The notes beneath the pieces were generated by a model. The model had not been told where the DNA came from. It saw only the letters and a program-made list of their open reading frames with translations, and ran no database searches. A DNA stretch of 14,724 nt, from assembly GCA_021158425.1 (NCBI GenBank), contig JAGGUR010000151.1:1-14724 (forward strand), read 5' to 3'. The DNA is from Candidatus Cloacimonadota bacterium (GTDB taxonomy: Bacteria; Cloacimonadota; Cloacimonadia; JGIOTU-2). The first letter of the stretch is position 1. Every line of letters begins with the position of its first letter. The position numbers and the translations under genes are program-made. Shown piece by piece: positions 1 through 8,217 of this stretch.

Positions 1-1005
1 ATTCGTGGAGGACCGAGCTATGAATTGATTGAGATTAAAAAAGAACTTAATAAATTAGGAGTAGATGCCCAACATTTTAATCCCTGGGATGTAAATTTAG
101 ATGTCTTGAATGCCGATTTAGTGCATCTTTTTGCAGCAAATATTGCAACATATTCTTTAGCAAAAAATTTAAAGCATTATGGGATTAAATTTGTAATTAA
201 TCCGATCTTTTTTAGTAGGCATTCTCCCACTTTGTTAAGGATTTATCAAAATTTTGAAAAGCCATTTCATAAATTATTTAAAAGAACATATTCAGATTAC
301 AGTATACCAAAACAGATATGCGAATGGTCACAAATGGTTTTGCCTAATACAAAAGCAGAAGCTCAACTTATTTCAAAAGGTTTAGGAATAAATTCTAAAA
401 AGATAAAAGTAATACATAACGGAGTTGAGGCGCGATTTGCAAATGCCAATCCTGATATATTTGAAAAGAAATATGGCATAAAAGATTTTGTTTTGTATGT
501 TGGTCACATTGGTGGCCAACGCAAAAATGTTTTATCTTTAATAAAAGCCTTAGAAAAAATAGACCATCCTGCTGTAATTATAGGCGATGTGGCTAATACA
601 AAAGAAAGTGAAATTTGCTTAAATGAAGCAAAAGAGAATAAAAACTTAATTATTATTGAAGGGCTTGATCATTACGAACCAATGCTTGCATCTGCTTATG
701 CTGCTTGTGATACTTTTGTATTACCGGCAAAATATGAAACTCCTGGAATTGCTGCAATGGAAGCCGCTTTAGCTGGTGCTAAAATTGTGATTACAAAATA
801 TGGAGGAACAAAAGATTACTTTGAAGATATGGTAGAATATGTAGACCCATATTCAATAGATTCTATACATCAAGGCATTGTAAAGTCGTTGAATAGAATA
901 AAAGATGACCAACTAAAGAATCATATAAAAGATAACTTCCTCTGGAATAAAATTGCACAAAGAACAGTTAAGATGTATGTACAGATTTTGAATAAAGGAG
1001 ATTAA
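1..1005 (+). CDS. Glycosyltransferase, GT4-like (5' end outside window)
   Basis: Predicted cytoplasmic GT-B glycosyltransferase that would move a sugar from a nucleotide-sugar donor onto a glycan intermediate. Seen: the frame is open to base 1 and reads IRGGPSYELIEIKKELNKLG, the usual beginning of a GT4 N-terminal domain with its glycine loop, so the TTG at 25 is not the true start and the gene begins upstream. VIHNGVEARF, the inter-domain strand, lies near 413-442. LYVGHIGGQRKN, which opens the donor-binding domain, lies near 496-531. An EX7E motif (ETPGIAAME) starts at 736 and is followed by a G-T-K-D nucleotide-binding turn. The family assignment rests on the fold and these motifs; donor and acceptor cannot be read. 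About 97 bp separate it from the epimerase gene, so it may share that operon. Only a short N-terminal part should be missing. Confidence 0.88.
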   Translation: MRGGPSYELIEIKKELNKLGVDAQHFNPWDVNLDVLNADLVHLFAANIATYSLAKNLKHYGIKFVINPIFFSRHSPTLLRIYQNFEKPFHKLFKRTYSDYSIPKQICEWSQMVLPNTKAEAQLISKGLGINSKKIKVIHNGVEARFANANPDIFEKKYGIKDFVLYVGHIGGQRKNVLSLIKALEKIDHPAVIIGDVANTKESEICLNEAKENKNLIIIEGLDHYEPMLASAYAACDTFVLPAKYETPGIAAMEAALAGAKIVITKYGGTKDYFEDMVEYVDPYSIDSIHQGIVKSLNRIKDDQLKNHIKDNFLWNKIAQRTVKMYVQILNKGD

Positions 1006-1102
1006 TTTCTTACAACTTTTAGTGGATTAATAATACAATAGAGAAAGAATGGTAAAAGTAGGAAGTGCAAATAATTTTAATACAAAAAAACTTAATAAAA
1101 AG

Positions 1103-2218
1103 ATGAAAGTAGATATAATTATTGGAACACGACCAGAAGCTATAAAAATCATACCCATAATAAAATTAATAAAAACCGAGTATAGTGACAAATTTGAGTA
1201 TAAATTAATTGCTACCGGGCAACATGATAGTATGCTTAACCAAGTTTTAGACTTTTTCCAAATAAAACCTGATTACAATCTTAATATAATGAGAGAAGAC
1301 CAGAAATTATCTGTATTGACAGCATCTTGTTTAATTTCTATTAGCAAGATATTGAAACAAGAGCAACCAGAACTTGTATTGGTGCAAGGAGATACAACAA
1401 GCACTTTTACCGGTGCATTATCTGCTTATTATCATAAAATTCCAATTGGTCATATTGAAGCTGGCCTGCGAACTTATGATAAATATCAACCTTTTCCAGA
1501 AGAAATAAACAGACATTTAGTTGATGTAATGGCGGATTTCTGTTTTGCCCCAACTGAAAGTAATAAAGAAAATTTGATAAGAGAAGGTATAAGTCCTGAT
1601 AAAATATTTGTTACAGGAAATACAGGAATAGATACTTTATTTCTAATAAAAGAAAGTCATAAAGATAAATTAGAGAAGCAACTACTAAAGTTAGGTTTCA
1701 GTAACGATGAAAAAATTATATTAGTTACAGCTCACCGCAGAGAAAATTTCGGAGAAGGTATTAAAAATATCTGTAAAGCACTGATTAAAATTTCACAAAA
1801 ATTTTCTGAGTATAAAATCATTTATCCTGTTCATAAAAATCCTAATATTAAAAATGTCGTTACATCTTTGTTGTCTGGTGTGGAAAATATTGTTTTATTA
1901 CCTACATTGAATTATATTGAATTTATATCCCTTGTTGCGAAGAGCTACTTAATATTAACTGATTCAGGTGGAATACAAGAGGAAGCACCAGTTTTTGGAA
2001 AACCCGTACTTGTTATGAGAGAGAAGACAGAGCGTATGGAAGGTGTAAATTCTGGGGTTTCAAAATTAGTTGGAACTCAGACTGAAAGGGTCTTATCAAA
2101 TGTGGAAGAGCTAATTAGAAATAAGAAAGCCTATGATAAAATGGCAAGTGCAATAAATCCATATGGAGACGGTAAGGCGAGTCAAAGAATTTTGGAACTC
2201 TTGCAAAAAATAAAATGA
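1103..2218 (+). CDS. wecB: UDP-N-acetylglucosamine 2-epimerase, non-hydrolysing
   Basis: Interconverts UDP-GlcNAc and UDP-ManNAc in the cytoplasm, supplying ManNAc units or their uronic acid derivatives for surface polysaccharide. Seen, numbering from the ATG at 1103: GTRPEAIK at 8-15, QGDTTS around 95-100, HIEAGLRT at 117-124, PFPEEINRH at 130-138, VTAHRRENFG at 208-217, then LTDSGGIQEE and VMREKTERMEG near the C terminus. D97, E119, E133 and H211 correspond to the acidic and histidine catalytic residues known in E. coli WecB. The 371-residue length is normal for the family. Start choice: an in-frame ATG at 1049 adds 18 residues with no family counterpart, and its purine run (1041-1047) is only 1 nt away. 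The ATG at 1103 matches the conserved N terminus, though it too lacks a strong ribosome binding site. The next gene follows after 7 nt. Confidence 0.93.
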   Translation: MKVDIIIGTRPEAIKIIPIIKLIKTEYSDKFEYKLIATGQHDSMLNQVLDFFQIKPDYNLNIMREDQKLSVLTASCLISISKILKQEQPELVLVQGDTTSTFTGALSAYYHKIPIGHIEAGLRTYDKYQPFPEEINRHLVDVMADFCFAPTESNKENLIREGISPDKIFVTGNTGIDTLFLIKESHKDKLEKQLLKLGFSNDEKIILVTAHRRENFGEGIKNICKALIKISQKFSEYKIIYPVHKNPNIKNVVTSLLSGVENIVLLPTLNYIEFISLVAKSYLILTDSGGIQEEAPVFGKPVLVMREKTERMEGVNSGVSKLVGTQTERVLSNVEELIRNKKAYDKMASAINPYGDGKASQRILELLQKIK

Positions 2219-2225
2219 GCGCACA

Positions 2226-3500
2226 TTGAATAACTTGAAACGAATCCTTTTTATTTCTTATTTTTTCCCACCATTAGGTGGACCAGGTGTTCAGAGAGCA
2301 TGTAAAATGATTCGTTACTTAAAAGAAAAAGGATGGGTTACGGATGTAATATCAATTAAAGATATAATTTTTCATTCATATGATAAAGAAATGTTTTTGG
2401 AATGTAATGTAAGAAAAGTTTATCGCACTAGTTCTTTACATCCGTTGTATTTTCTAAAAAGATTTCAAAAAAGCTCTACTAAGAGGAATAACTTATATTT
2501 CAGAACCCCTGAAAAAATAAAAAAGTTTATTCGGAATATTTTTCCAATTGATGATAAGATTGGCTGGTTGCCTTTTGCTTACTTTAAGGCTCTTCAAATA
2601 TGTAAAAAAAACAAATATGATGTAGTTATAGCAACAGTTGGTCCATATACATCTGGAATACTGGCTTATTTAATAAGCCAAAAAATAAGAATCCCTGTTG
2701 TTATTGACTATCGTGATCTCTGGACATTACACCCTTATCTAAAATTTCCTACCGTTTTTCATAGACAACTATCAGAATTCTGGGAACAGAAAATATTAGA
2801 AAGAGCAAAAATAGTAACCGTTGCAAGCAAAACAATGAAGAAAGATTTAGCTTTTAAGTATGGCAACAGTGTTAAAGATAAAATTTATGTAATGTATAAT
2901 GGCTGGGACGAGAGAGACTTTAAAAATATAAAAGTTGCGGAAAAGAAAGATAAAGTTCGCTTTGGTTATATTGGAAATTTTTATGGGAACCAATCAGTGA
3001 GATATTTTGTTAAAGCTTTAGATGAATTGCTTGAGAAAGATTCTCTACCTAAAGATATTGAAATCACTTTTGTAGGCAATTATTATATTGAAACAATTCA
3101 CCTACTCCAAAATTCTAAAATTGCTGGTTTGGTAAAAATAATTCCTCAGGTTTCACATAGGAAAGCAGTAGAATTTATGCTTAATTCGGATGTGCTGCTT
3201 TTATTTGTTTCATCAAAAAAAGGGCGAGGAGTATTAACAGGAAAGATATTTGAATATCTTTATGCAAAGAAAGAAATATTGGCAATGATACCTCCTGATG
3301 GTGAAGCTGCAGAGATTCTTCAGACGCGTAAATATAATTTTATATGTGCAATGGAAGATGTAGATGGAATTAAAAGAAATTTCCTTGCACTTTACGAATA
3401 TGTAAAACATGGTAAAATCTGTAAAAGAAAGATAAACGAAGAATTTTCTCGCAAGTACCAAACTTTTAAGTTTGAAGAGATTTTATCAAAAAATCTTTAA
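2226..3500 (+). CDS. Glycosyltransferase, GT4-like group 1
   Basis: Predicted GT-B glycosyltransferase of the surface-glycan operon. Seen: the N terminus (ILFISYFFPPLGGPGVQR) is a typical GT4 acceptor-domain opening with a Gly-rich loop. VVIDYRDLWTLHPY around residues 158-171 resembles the DxRDxW motif common in this subgroup. VMYNGWDERDF is the linker before the second Rossmann domain, which begins VRFGYIGNFYG. GVLTGKIFEYLYAKKEILAMIP near residues 336-357 is the donor-binding helix region, here without a canonical EX7E pair. The start is TTG at 2226 (or TTG at 2235), because an in-frame TAA lies at 2211 and no ATG occurs near the conserved N terminus; no strong Shine-Dalgarno is visible. It sits 7 nt after the epimerase and 3 nt before the next GT gene. 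The sugar specificity is unknown. Confidence 0.87.
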   Translation: MNNLKRILFISYFFPPLGGPGVQRACKMIRYLKEKGWVTDVISIKDIIFHSYDKEMFLECNVRKVYRTSSLHPLYFLKRFQKSSTKRNNLYFRTPEKIKKFIRNIFPIDDKIGWLPFAYFKALQICKKNKYDVVIATVGPYTSGILAYLISQKIRIPVVIDYRDLWTLHPYLKFPTVFHRQLSEFWEQKILERAKIVTVASKTMKKDLAFKYGNSVKDKIYVMYNGWDERDFKNIKVAEKKDKVRFGYIGNFYGNQSVRYFVKALDELLEKDSLPKDIEITFVGNYYIETIHLLQNSKIAGLVKIIPQVSHRKAVEFMLNSDVLLLFVSSKKGRGVLTGKIFEYLYAKKEILAMIPPDGEAAEILQTRKYNFICAMEDVDGIKRNFLALYEYVKHGKICKRKINEEFSRKYQTFKFEEILSKNL

Positions 3501-3503
3501 AAG

Positions 3504-4649
3504 ATGAAGTCTATTATAAACAAAAAAAGAATATTACATATTCAACTTTTACCTTTGCTTTCAGGCGTGCAAAATGTGATGCTTAATTTGATTACAAATT
3601 TAGATTCTGATGAATTTGAATTTTCGGTAATCTCTGCTCCTGATGGGCCCTTAGTTAATAAGCTAAAAGAGTTAAAAATAAAACATTATCAAGTTCCTGG
3701 ACTTGTCCGTAAAATAAGCCTGAAGGACTTATTTGTTTTAATCAGAATTTATAAAATATGCAGAATGGGAAAATTTGATATTGTCCATACTCATTCTTCA
3801 AAGACAGGTTTTATTGGTAGAATTTCGGCAAGATTTGCAGGTATTAAAGTTGTAATACATACGATTCATGGTTTTCCTTTTAACCCGTTTCAACCTTTAC
3901 CAAAGCAGATTTTTTTTGAACTATTAGAAAAAATTGCGGCTTTCTTTTGTGACAGAGCCATTTCTGTAAATAAAACCGAAAGGCAACTTGCTATAGAAAA
4001 ACATATAATTCCTGAGAAAAAAATTCTAACTATATATAATGGAATTGGTGAAGCAAGTCCACACTCAGAAATTTTCAGGGAGGAGTTTGGTTTTCATAAA
4101 GATGATAAAATATTTGGTTCTGTATGTAGATTTTCCAAGCAAAAAAATATCATAAGTATGATAAAAATTGCCATAGAAATTGTTGAAGCAAATGATAAGA
4201 TAAAATTTGTTTTTATTGGAGATGGCGAATTATGGGAAGATGCAAAAAGAATGGTAAGAGCGAAAAATTTATCAGCGGAAATTTTGCTTCCCGGCTGGAA
4301 ATCAAATGTTGCAGATTGGCTTGCCTTTTTTGATGTATTTGTTTTGTATTCATTATGGGAAGGTTTATCCCTATCTATTCTTGAAGCAATGTCTGCGGGA
4401 TTACCAATAATTGCCTCAGATATAAAAGGGAATAATGAACTTGTAAAAAATGGTTATAATGGCTTTTTGGTAAAAATTGGCAACAAGGATTCATTTATTA
4501 AAAATGTTTTATGGATTTCTACACACGATAGAGAGAGAGAGGAAATGGGTAAAAATAGTCTTAAACTTGTTAGAGAAAAGTTTGCTTTAAACAGATTTAT
4601 AGAAAGTTATAAAAATTTATATATTAATTTGTATCAATCAAAATTATGA
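3504..4649 (+). CDS. Glycosyltransferase, GT4 family
   Basis: Predicted cytoplasmic GT4 retaining glycosyltransferase of 381 residues, a standard length. Seen: LHIQLLPLLSGVQNVMLNL opens the N-terminal domain. IVHTHSSKTGFIGRISARFAG and VVIHTIHGFPF are the H-x-H-S/K and HG motifs typical of GT4 enzymes in exopolysaccharide and O-antigen loci. TIYNGI precedes the second domain, where FGSVCRFSKQKNI and VFIGDGEL line the nucleotide-sugar site. The EX7E motif is clear, with glutamates at residues 286 and 294 (EGLSLSILE), followed by AGLPIIASDIKGNNELV. The product resembles GTs that act early on lipid-linked intermediates, and it directly precedes the membrane phosphotransferase, but the acceptor is inference. 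Its stop overlaps the next start by 4 nt (ATGA at 4646-4649), suggesting translational coupling. Confidence 0.9.
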   Translation: MKSIINKKRILHIQLLPLLSGVQNVMLNLITNLDSDEFEFSVISAPDGPLVNKLKELKIKHYQVPGLVRKISLKDLFVLIRIYKICRMGKFDIVHTHSSKTGFIGRISARFAGIKVVIHTIHGFPFNPFQPLPKQIFFELLEKIAAFFCDRAISVNKTERQLAIEKHIIPEKKILTIYNGIGEASPHSEIFREEFGFHKDDKIFGSVCRFSKQKNIISMIKIAIEIVEANDKIKFVFIGDGELWEDAKRMVRAKNLSAEILLPGWKSNVADWLAFFDVFVLYSLWEGLSLSILEAMSAGLPIIASDIKGNNELVKNGYNGFLVKIGNKDSFIKNVLWISTHDREREEMGKNSLKLVREKFALNRFIESYKNLYINLYQSKL

Positions 4650-5677
4650 TTTATATTGGAATATTTCTCCTTTCATTTTTAATTACATATTTTATTGTTC
4701 CATTAAATTGCAAACTATCTAATAAATTTGGTATTATTGATTATCCAAGGGAAAGAAGTATTCATGAAATAGCCACACCTAAAAGTGGAGGATTTTCACT
4801 GTTAGTTGGATTGTGTATCACTCAGATTGTTCTTCTTCTTTTAGGCAGAAATGAATTTAACAATCTTTTTATCGGACTAATCGGTGGAGGGATTATAGTT
4901 TTTGTTTTAGGCCTTTTAGATGATATATTTGATTTGCATGCCTGGCAAAAAATTCTTGTAGAAATAATTATTGTTTTATTTATGGCCATCCTTGGATTTA
5001 AGATTGAGCTAATTACTAATCCATTTGGTCCATCTATAACTGTAGGACCTTTGTCTATTCCCCTTACAATAATCTGGTTTTTACTTATAATAAACTCAAT
5101 TAATTTGATTGATGGTCTTGATGGTCTAGCAACAGGTATCATCGCAATTGTTTCACTAATATTAGGTTTTGCGAGTATAGTTTGTTCTAACACATTTATT
5201 GCGTATTTTTCATTTTCCATATTTGGCAGCTGTTTAGCTTTCCTCAGATATAATTTTTATCCTGCCAAAATATTTTTAGGAGATGCTGGTAGTCTATATT
5301 TAGGATTTAATATTGCTGCTCTATCAGTTGCTGGTAATACTCAGTTTAAAGGGACAACCGCAATGACAATGCTTATCCCAATAGTTGTTCTATCTCTTCC
5401 GCTGATTGATACATTTTTGGCTATTTTTCGCAGATTAAAAACATCTAATAGTTTATTTCAGGCAGATAAAAATCATTTGCATCATAAAATGTTACAATTA
5501 GGCCTTTCCTACAAAACTGTTGTTCTAATTGGGTATTTCTTAACATCCCTGTTTGGTTTGATTTCTTTCGGATTTCTATTAGTAGACAAACGAATTGTAT
5601 TTAGCCTACTAATCTTATTGGGAGTAATCCTATTTATTATTTTTTATAGTATGGTTAGAAAGGAATTTTTCAAATGA
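4646..5677 (+). CDS. Polyprenyl-phosphate sugar-1-phosphate transferase (WecA/TagO/MraY family)
   Basis: Integral membrane enzyme predicted to transfer HexNAc-1-phosphate from a UDP-sugar to undecaprenyl phosphate, the priming step of lipid-linked glycan assembly. Seen: a very hydrophobic 343-residue protein with about ten potential membrane spans. Family motifs in order are D-x-P-x-x-R-x-x-H with TPKSGG near residues 32-50, the Asp pair D92-D93 in LLDDIFDLHAWQK, NLIDGLDGLATG at 153-164 with D156, FLGDAGSLYLGF with D213, and the cytoplasmic HLHH at 277-280. These are the Mg2+/substrate motifs of the family. The short length and NHLHH-type loop fit WecA/TagO/RgpG better than MraY, which would sit in a dcw cluster. 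No Shine-Dalgarno is seen; translation is probably coupled through the ATGA overlap with the upstream GT. It also overlaps the downstream exported protein gene by 4 nt. Confidence 0.92.
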   Translation: MIYIGIFLLSFLITYFIVPLNCKLSNKFGIIDYPRERSIHEIATPKSGGFSLLVGLCITQIVLLLLGRNEFNNLFIGLIGGGIIVFVLGLLDDIFDLHAWQKILVEIIIVLFMAILGFKIELITNPFGPSITVGPLSIPLTIIWFLLIINSINLIDGLDGLATGIIAIVSLILGFASIVCSNTFIAYFSFSIFGSCLAFLRYNFYPAKIFLGDAGSLYLGFNIAALSVAGNTQFKGTTAMTMLIPIVVLSLPLIDTFLAIFRRLKTSNSLFQADKNHLHHKMLQLGLSYKTVVLIGYFLTSLFGLISFGFLLVDKRIVFSLLILLGVILFIIFYSMVRKEFFK

Positions 5678-8115
5678 AGAAACAAATATTTATAATAATG
5701 TTATTTATTCTCTTTGTTTATGCTGCTCTGTTTAGTTATGAACCAGAAGATATATATTTATCTGACTGGAAAACATATACTAATACTACATATATTCATC
5801 AAATTTTTTGTAAAGGTGATTCTATCATTGCCGCAACTTGGGGAGGAATTAGTATTTTCAATAAGAAGGATTTAACATTTTCAACATTAGTAAAAAGTGA
5901 TGGATTGAGTAAAAATGAAGTTCGTTCAGTTCATTATATTCCTTCAATTGATGAATTCTGGTTTGGTACTTTTCTTGAAGGAATTTCCCGTTATAAAGAT
6001 GGAAAATTTCTTAAACCATATCAAGAGAACCAAGGTGTTGAAGGTGTTTATATTAATGATATTGATGATAATAATGAATTCGTTTTTGCTGGAACCGATA
6101 AAGGTCTTATCATGTTTGAAATAGTAGACAATGAAACACAGTTTAAAAAGACCTTCGTTGCCCCAAGATGGCTTTCTGACGATAATGTATGCTGTATAAC
6201 TTTTGATGATTCAAATAGAATATGGATTGGAACTAACCAGGGGATAGATTTTATAAAAGCATCTTATGATGAGATGATTCTCTCAGATAACTGGCATCAT
6301 ATTAATAATAATACAACGGGTTATCCTTTTGCAGAAGAAAAAATAACATGCATTGATTATTATGATGGTAAAATTTATTTTGGAACGGAAGATGGTTTTG
6401 CTATAATTAATAAAATATATTCAGATTCATTAGAATTTAATGAGTTTACATCTAATTTACCAACAAGAAAAATTTCTTCAATTTTAGCTACTGATGATTC
6501 TACTGTCTGGGTTGGATTTGGAAAGTGGAATGAGACAGACCAAAAATATGATTATGCAAAAGGAGTTGGCAGATATAATTTGTTAAATCCTGCTGATTCT
6601 ATAATTTGGGATGAAGATGATTCTTTATTTAACCAAATTTCTGATATACAGATTGATAATAATGAGCATATTTGGGTAAGCACCTGGGAAGAAGGATTGT
6701 GCTGTTTTAATGATAATGAAGTATGGGAAAAACATAAGAATAATTGTATTAATAGCAACCTTATAACCAGTATGATGATTGACGAGAAGCAGAATTTATG
6801 GTGTGCCTTTGGAGGAATGTATTCTCCTCCCAAAGGTGTTAAAGGGTTATCAAAGTTTGATGGAAAGGAATGGACAAACTTCCGTAGATCTTCATCTGGA
6901 TTAGGCTCTGACAATATATACTCTATGTGCGAAGATAACTTTGGAAATAAATGGTTTGGTAGTTGGGGGGGGGCTAATTCCATATCAATATTAAATCAGC
7001 CTGAAAGTGAATGGGTGGTTTACGATACCTATCATACTGATTGGATATGGGGAACTTCAATATCTATACTTCAATGCGATAAAGATGGAAATATGTGGAT
7101 TGGCGGTTATGCTGTAACACCTGGGGGAATGACAATTTTAAGACCAGATAGTACTTATCACCGATTTACACAACCTATACTGATTAATGAACAAGCCGAT
7201 ATGTGGACAATGCTTTTAGAAGGAAACAAGGTCTGGTTTGGTTGTAGATATACCGGCATTCAATACTGGGATGCTCCCGGATTTCCGCAAACAGGTGGTG
7301 CACATTGGCATTCTTTTCCCATAAACTTTCTTGACGGTAGTTGTTTTGATTTTGATATTCAAAAAACTGATTATGGCAACTACATTTTTGCCGGATGTAT
7401 AGATGGGCTCTATATGTATGATGATGATTGGGATGATTGGTATAAATTTACATGTGGTCTTACTGAAAATGTAAGACAATACCGGTGGAATGGAATCTCA
7501 TGGCAGCCCTGGATATACTATTGGTATGATGAACAAGGAAATCCTGAGTCAAGAATGGGCTCCGGAAAAACTAATCAAGTTAACGCAGTCTTTGTTGACC
7601 CACATGGCAGAAAATGGATTGCAACTAATGGCGGTGGAATCTCAGTCCTTGATGCGGATAATTATTATTTTACCAATTTTAATACAGAGAATAGCGATTT
7701 ATGTAGTGATGTCGTTCTATCTTTTGCGTATAATTCCTATTCAGGTGAATTGTTTGTTGGCACTACTGAAGGTCTTTCTAGTTTTAATATTGGCGCAAGT
7801 CATAAAGATACAACTCAATCCCATATTGTTGAAAAAGTTAATGTATTTCCAAATCCCTTTATAACTTCAATACATAATAAAGTTTATTTTGAATCTTATC
7901 CAAACGAGGAACTTCCTCCTGGAAATAATTTGTTATATATATACAATTTAGCGGGAGAATTGATAACTACTGTAAAGGAATCTGACCGCTTTAGATTTTG
8001 CTGGGATGGAAAAAATCAAGCTAATAAACCCGTAGCCAGTGGAATTTATTTTTATGTGCTTTCCTCTGAGTTTGATGATGTGCATATCACTGGAAAATTC
8101 GCAGTAATAAGATAG
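5674..8115 (+). CDS. Exported double beta-propeller (Reg_prop) protein with FlgD-like/Por sorting tail
   Basis: Predicted secreted or surface protein of 813 residues. Seen: an N-terminal signal peptide (KK followed by a hydrophobic stretch to about residue 22). Then come about 14 repeats of the (W/F)-I/F-G-T-x-x-G-hydrophobic type, for example WGGISIF, IWIGTNQGIDF, KWIATNGGGISVL and LFVGTTEGLSSF, enough for two seven-bladed propellers as in hybrid two-component sensors. No histidine kinase follows. Instead the last ~95 residues start with VEKVNVFPNPF (motif at 724-729) and end GIYFYVL...GKFAVIR, the pattern of FlgD-Ig-like/T9SS-type C-terminal domains. The start has a good AAAGGA 9 nt upstream (5659-5664) and overlaps the previous stop (ATGA). 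The locus suggests an envelope or glycan-related role, but the function is unknown. A G9 tract lies at codons 431-434. Confidence 0.85.
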   Translation: MKKQIFIIMLFILFVYAALFSYEPEDIYLSDWKTYTNTTYIHQIFCKGDSIIAATWGGISIFNKKDLTFSTLVKSDGLSKNEVRSVHYIPSIDEFWFGTFLEGISRYKDGKFLKPYQENQGVEGVYINDIDDNNEFVFAGTDKGLIMFEIVDNETQFKKTFVAPRWLSDDNVCCITFDDSNRIWIGTNQGIDFIKASYDEMILSDNWHHINNNTTGYPFAEEKITCIDYYDGKIYFGTEDGFAIINKIYSDSLEFNEFTSNLPTRKISSILATDDSTVWVGFGKWNETDQKYDYAKGVGRYNLLNPADSIIWDEDDSLFNQISDIQIDNNEHIWVSTWEEGLCCFNDNEVWEKHKNNCINSNLITSMMIDEKQNLWCAFGGMYSPPKGVKGLSKFDGKEWTNFRRSSSGLGSDNIYSMCEDNFGNKWFGSWGGANSISILNQPESEWVVYDTYHTDWIWGTSISILQCDKDGNMWIGGYAVTPGGMTILRPDSTYHRFTQPILINEQADMWTMLLEGNKVWFGCRYTGIQYWDAPGFPQTGGAHWHSFPINFLDGSCFDFDIQKTDYGNYIFAGCIDGLYMYDDDWDDWYKFTCGLTENVRQYRWNGISWQPWIYYWYDEQGNPESRMGSGKTNQVNAVFVDPHGRKWIATNGGGISVLDADNYYFTNFNTENSDLCSDVVLSFAYNSYSGELFVGTTEGLSSFNIGASHKDTTQSHIVEKVNVFPNPFITSIHNKVYFESYPNEELPPGNNLLYIYNLAGELITTVKESDRFRFCWDGKNQANKPVASGIYFYVLSSEFDDVHITGKFAVIR
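6965..6973 (+). repeat. Homopolymeric G9 tract inside the propeller gene
   Basis: Nine consecutive G residues encode W-G-G-A (codons 431-434) in the ninth propeller repeat. Such a run stands out in an AT-rich sequence. Reading by hand, a one-base gain gives an immediate TAA after the tract, and a one-base loss gives TAA about seven codons later. Either slip would therefore leave an N-terminal fragment of about 433-440 residues without the second propeller and the sorting tail. It may be a contingency (phase-variation) tract, or simply two adjacent GGG glycine codons. Confidence 0.6.
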
Positions 8116-8124
8116 TAAATTTAG

Positions 8125-8200
8125 TTGAACTGGTTGAACCTGTTAAATCGGTTGAACTGGTAAACTGATTCAACTAATTCAACTAATTCAACCAATTTAA
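8125..8200. repeat. Phased palindromic repeat: four 9-bp units facing four inverted 9-bp units
   Basis: Read in steps of nine, 8125-8160 is four units related to TTGAACTGG. A TAAA spacer follows at 8161-8164, and 8165-8200 is four units related to CTAATTCAA, the degenerate inverse of the first. The two middle inverse units (8174-8191) are identical. The halves can fold into a long imperfect stem with G-U wobbles and a 4-nt loop. A C and six T residues follow directly (8201-8207), so the structure could act as a terminator or attenuator between the propeller gene and recG. It is otherwise unexplained, with no ORF and no known family recognised. Confidence 0.7.
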
Positions 8201-8207
8201 CTTTTTT

Positions 8208-8213
8208 AGGAGA
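8208..8213 (+). promoter_or_regulatory. Ribosome binding site fixing the TTG start of recG
   Basis: AGGAGA lies 4-5 nt before the TTG at 8218 and is the strongest Shine-Dalgarno on the plus strand of this window. It supports TTG as the start, since the reading frame has no ATG near the conserved N terminus. The site sits immediately after the T6 run that follows the phased palindrome. Confidence 0.75.
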
Positions 8214-8217
8214 TTTT

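Noticed and set aside
25..27. TTG at 25 as the start of the first glycosyltransferase
   Set aside because: Codons before it in the same frame encode the conserved Gly-loop of the GT4 N-terminal domain, so the gene continues upstream of the window.
1006..1102. Promoter before the epimerase gene
   Set aside because: The gap is AT-rich with several TATAAT-like strings, but no properly spaced -35 box stands out.
2226..3500. Glycosyltransferase as a pseudogene because it lacks an ATG
   Set aside because: The frame is intact over 424 codons with a conserved N terminus beginning at the TTG. recG also uses TTG, so non-ATG starts are normal here.
4822..5220. 132-codon open frame on the minus strand inside the membrane transferase gene
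   Set aside because: It lies wholly opposite a gene with clear WecA/MraY motifs, its translation shows no recognisable domain, and no ribosome binding site was seen.
6552..6983. 143-codon open frame on the minus strand inside the propeller gene
   Set aside because: It is antisense to well-formed propeller repeats, has low-complexity composition and no sensible start signal.
7490..7864. 124-codon plus-strand frame inside the propeller gene
   Set aside because: It is an out-of-frame shadow of the repeats and tail. The main frame has matching propeller motifs throughout, so there is no frameshift to explain.
8125..8200. CRISPR-like array
   Set aside because: The units are only 9 bp, directly adjacent without spacers, and inverted in the second half.
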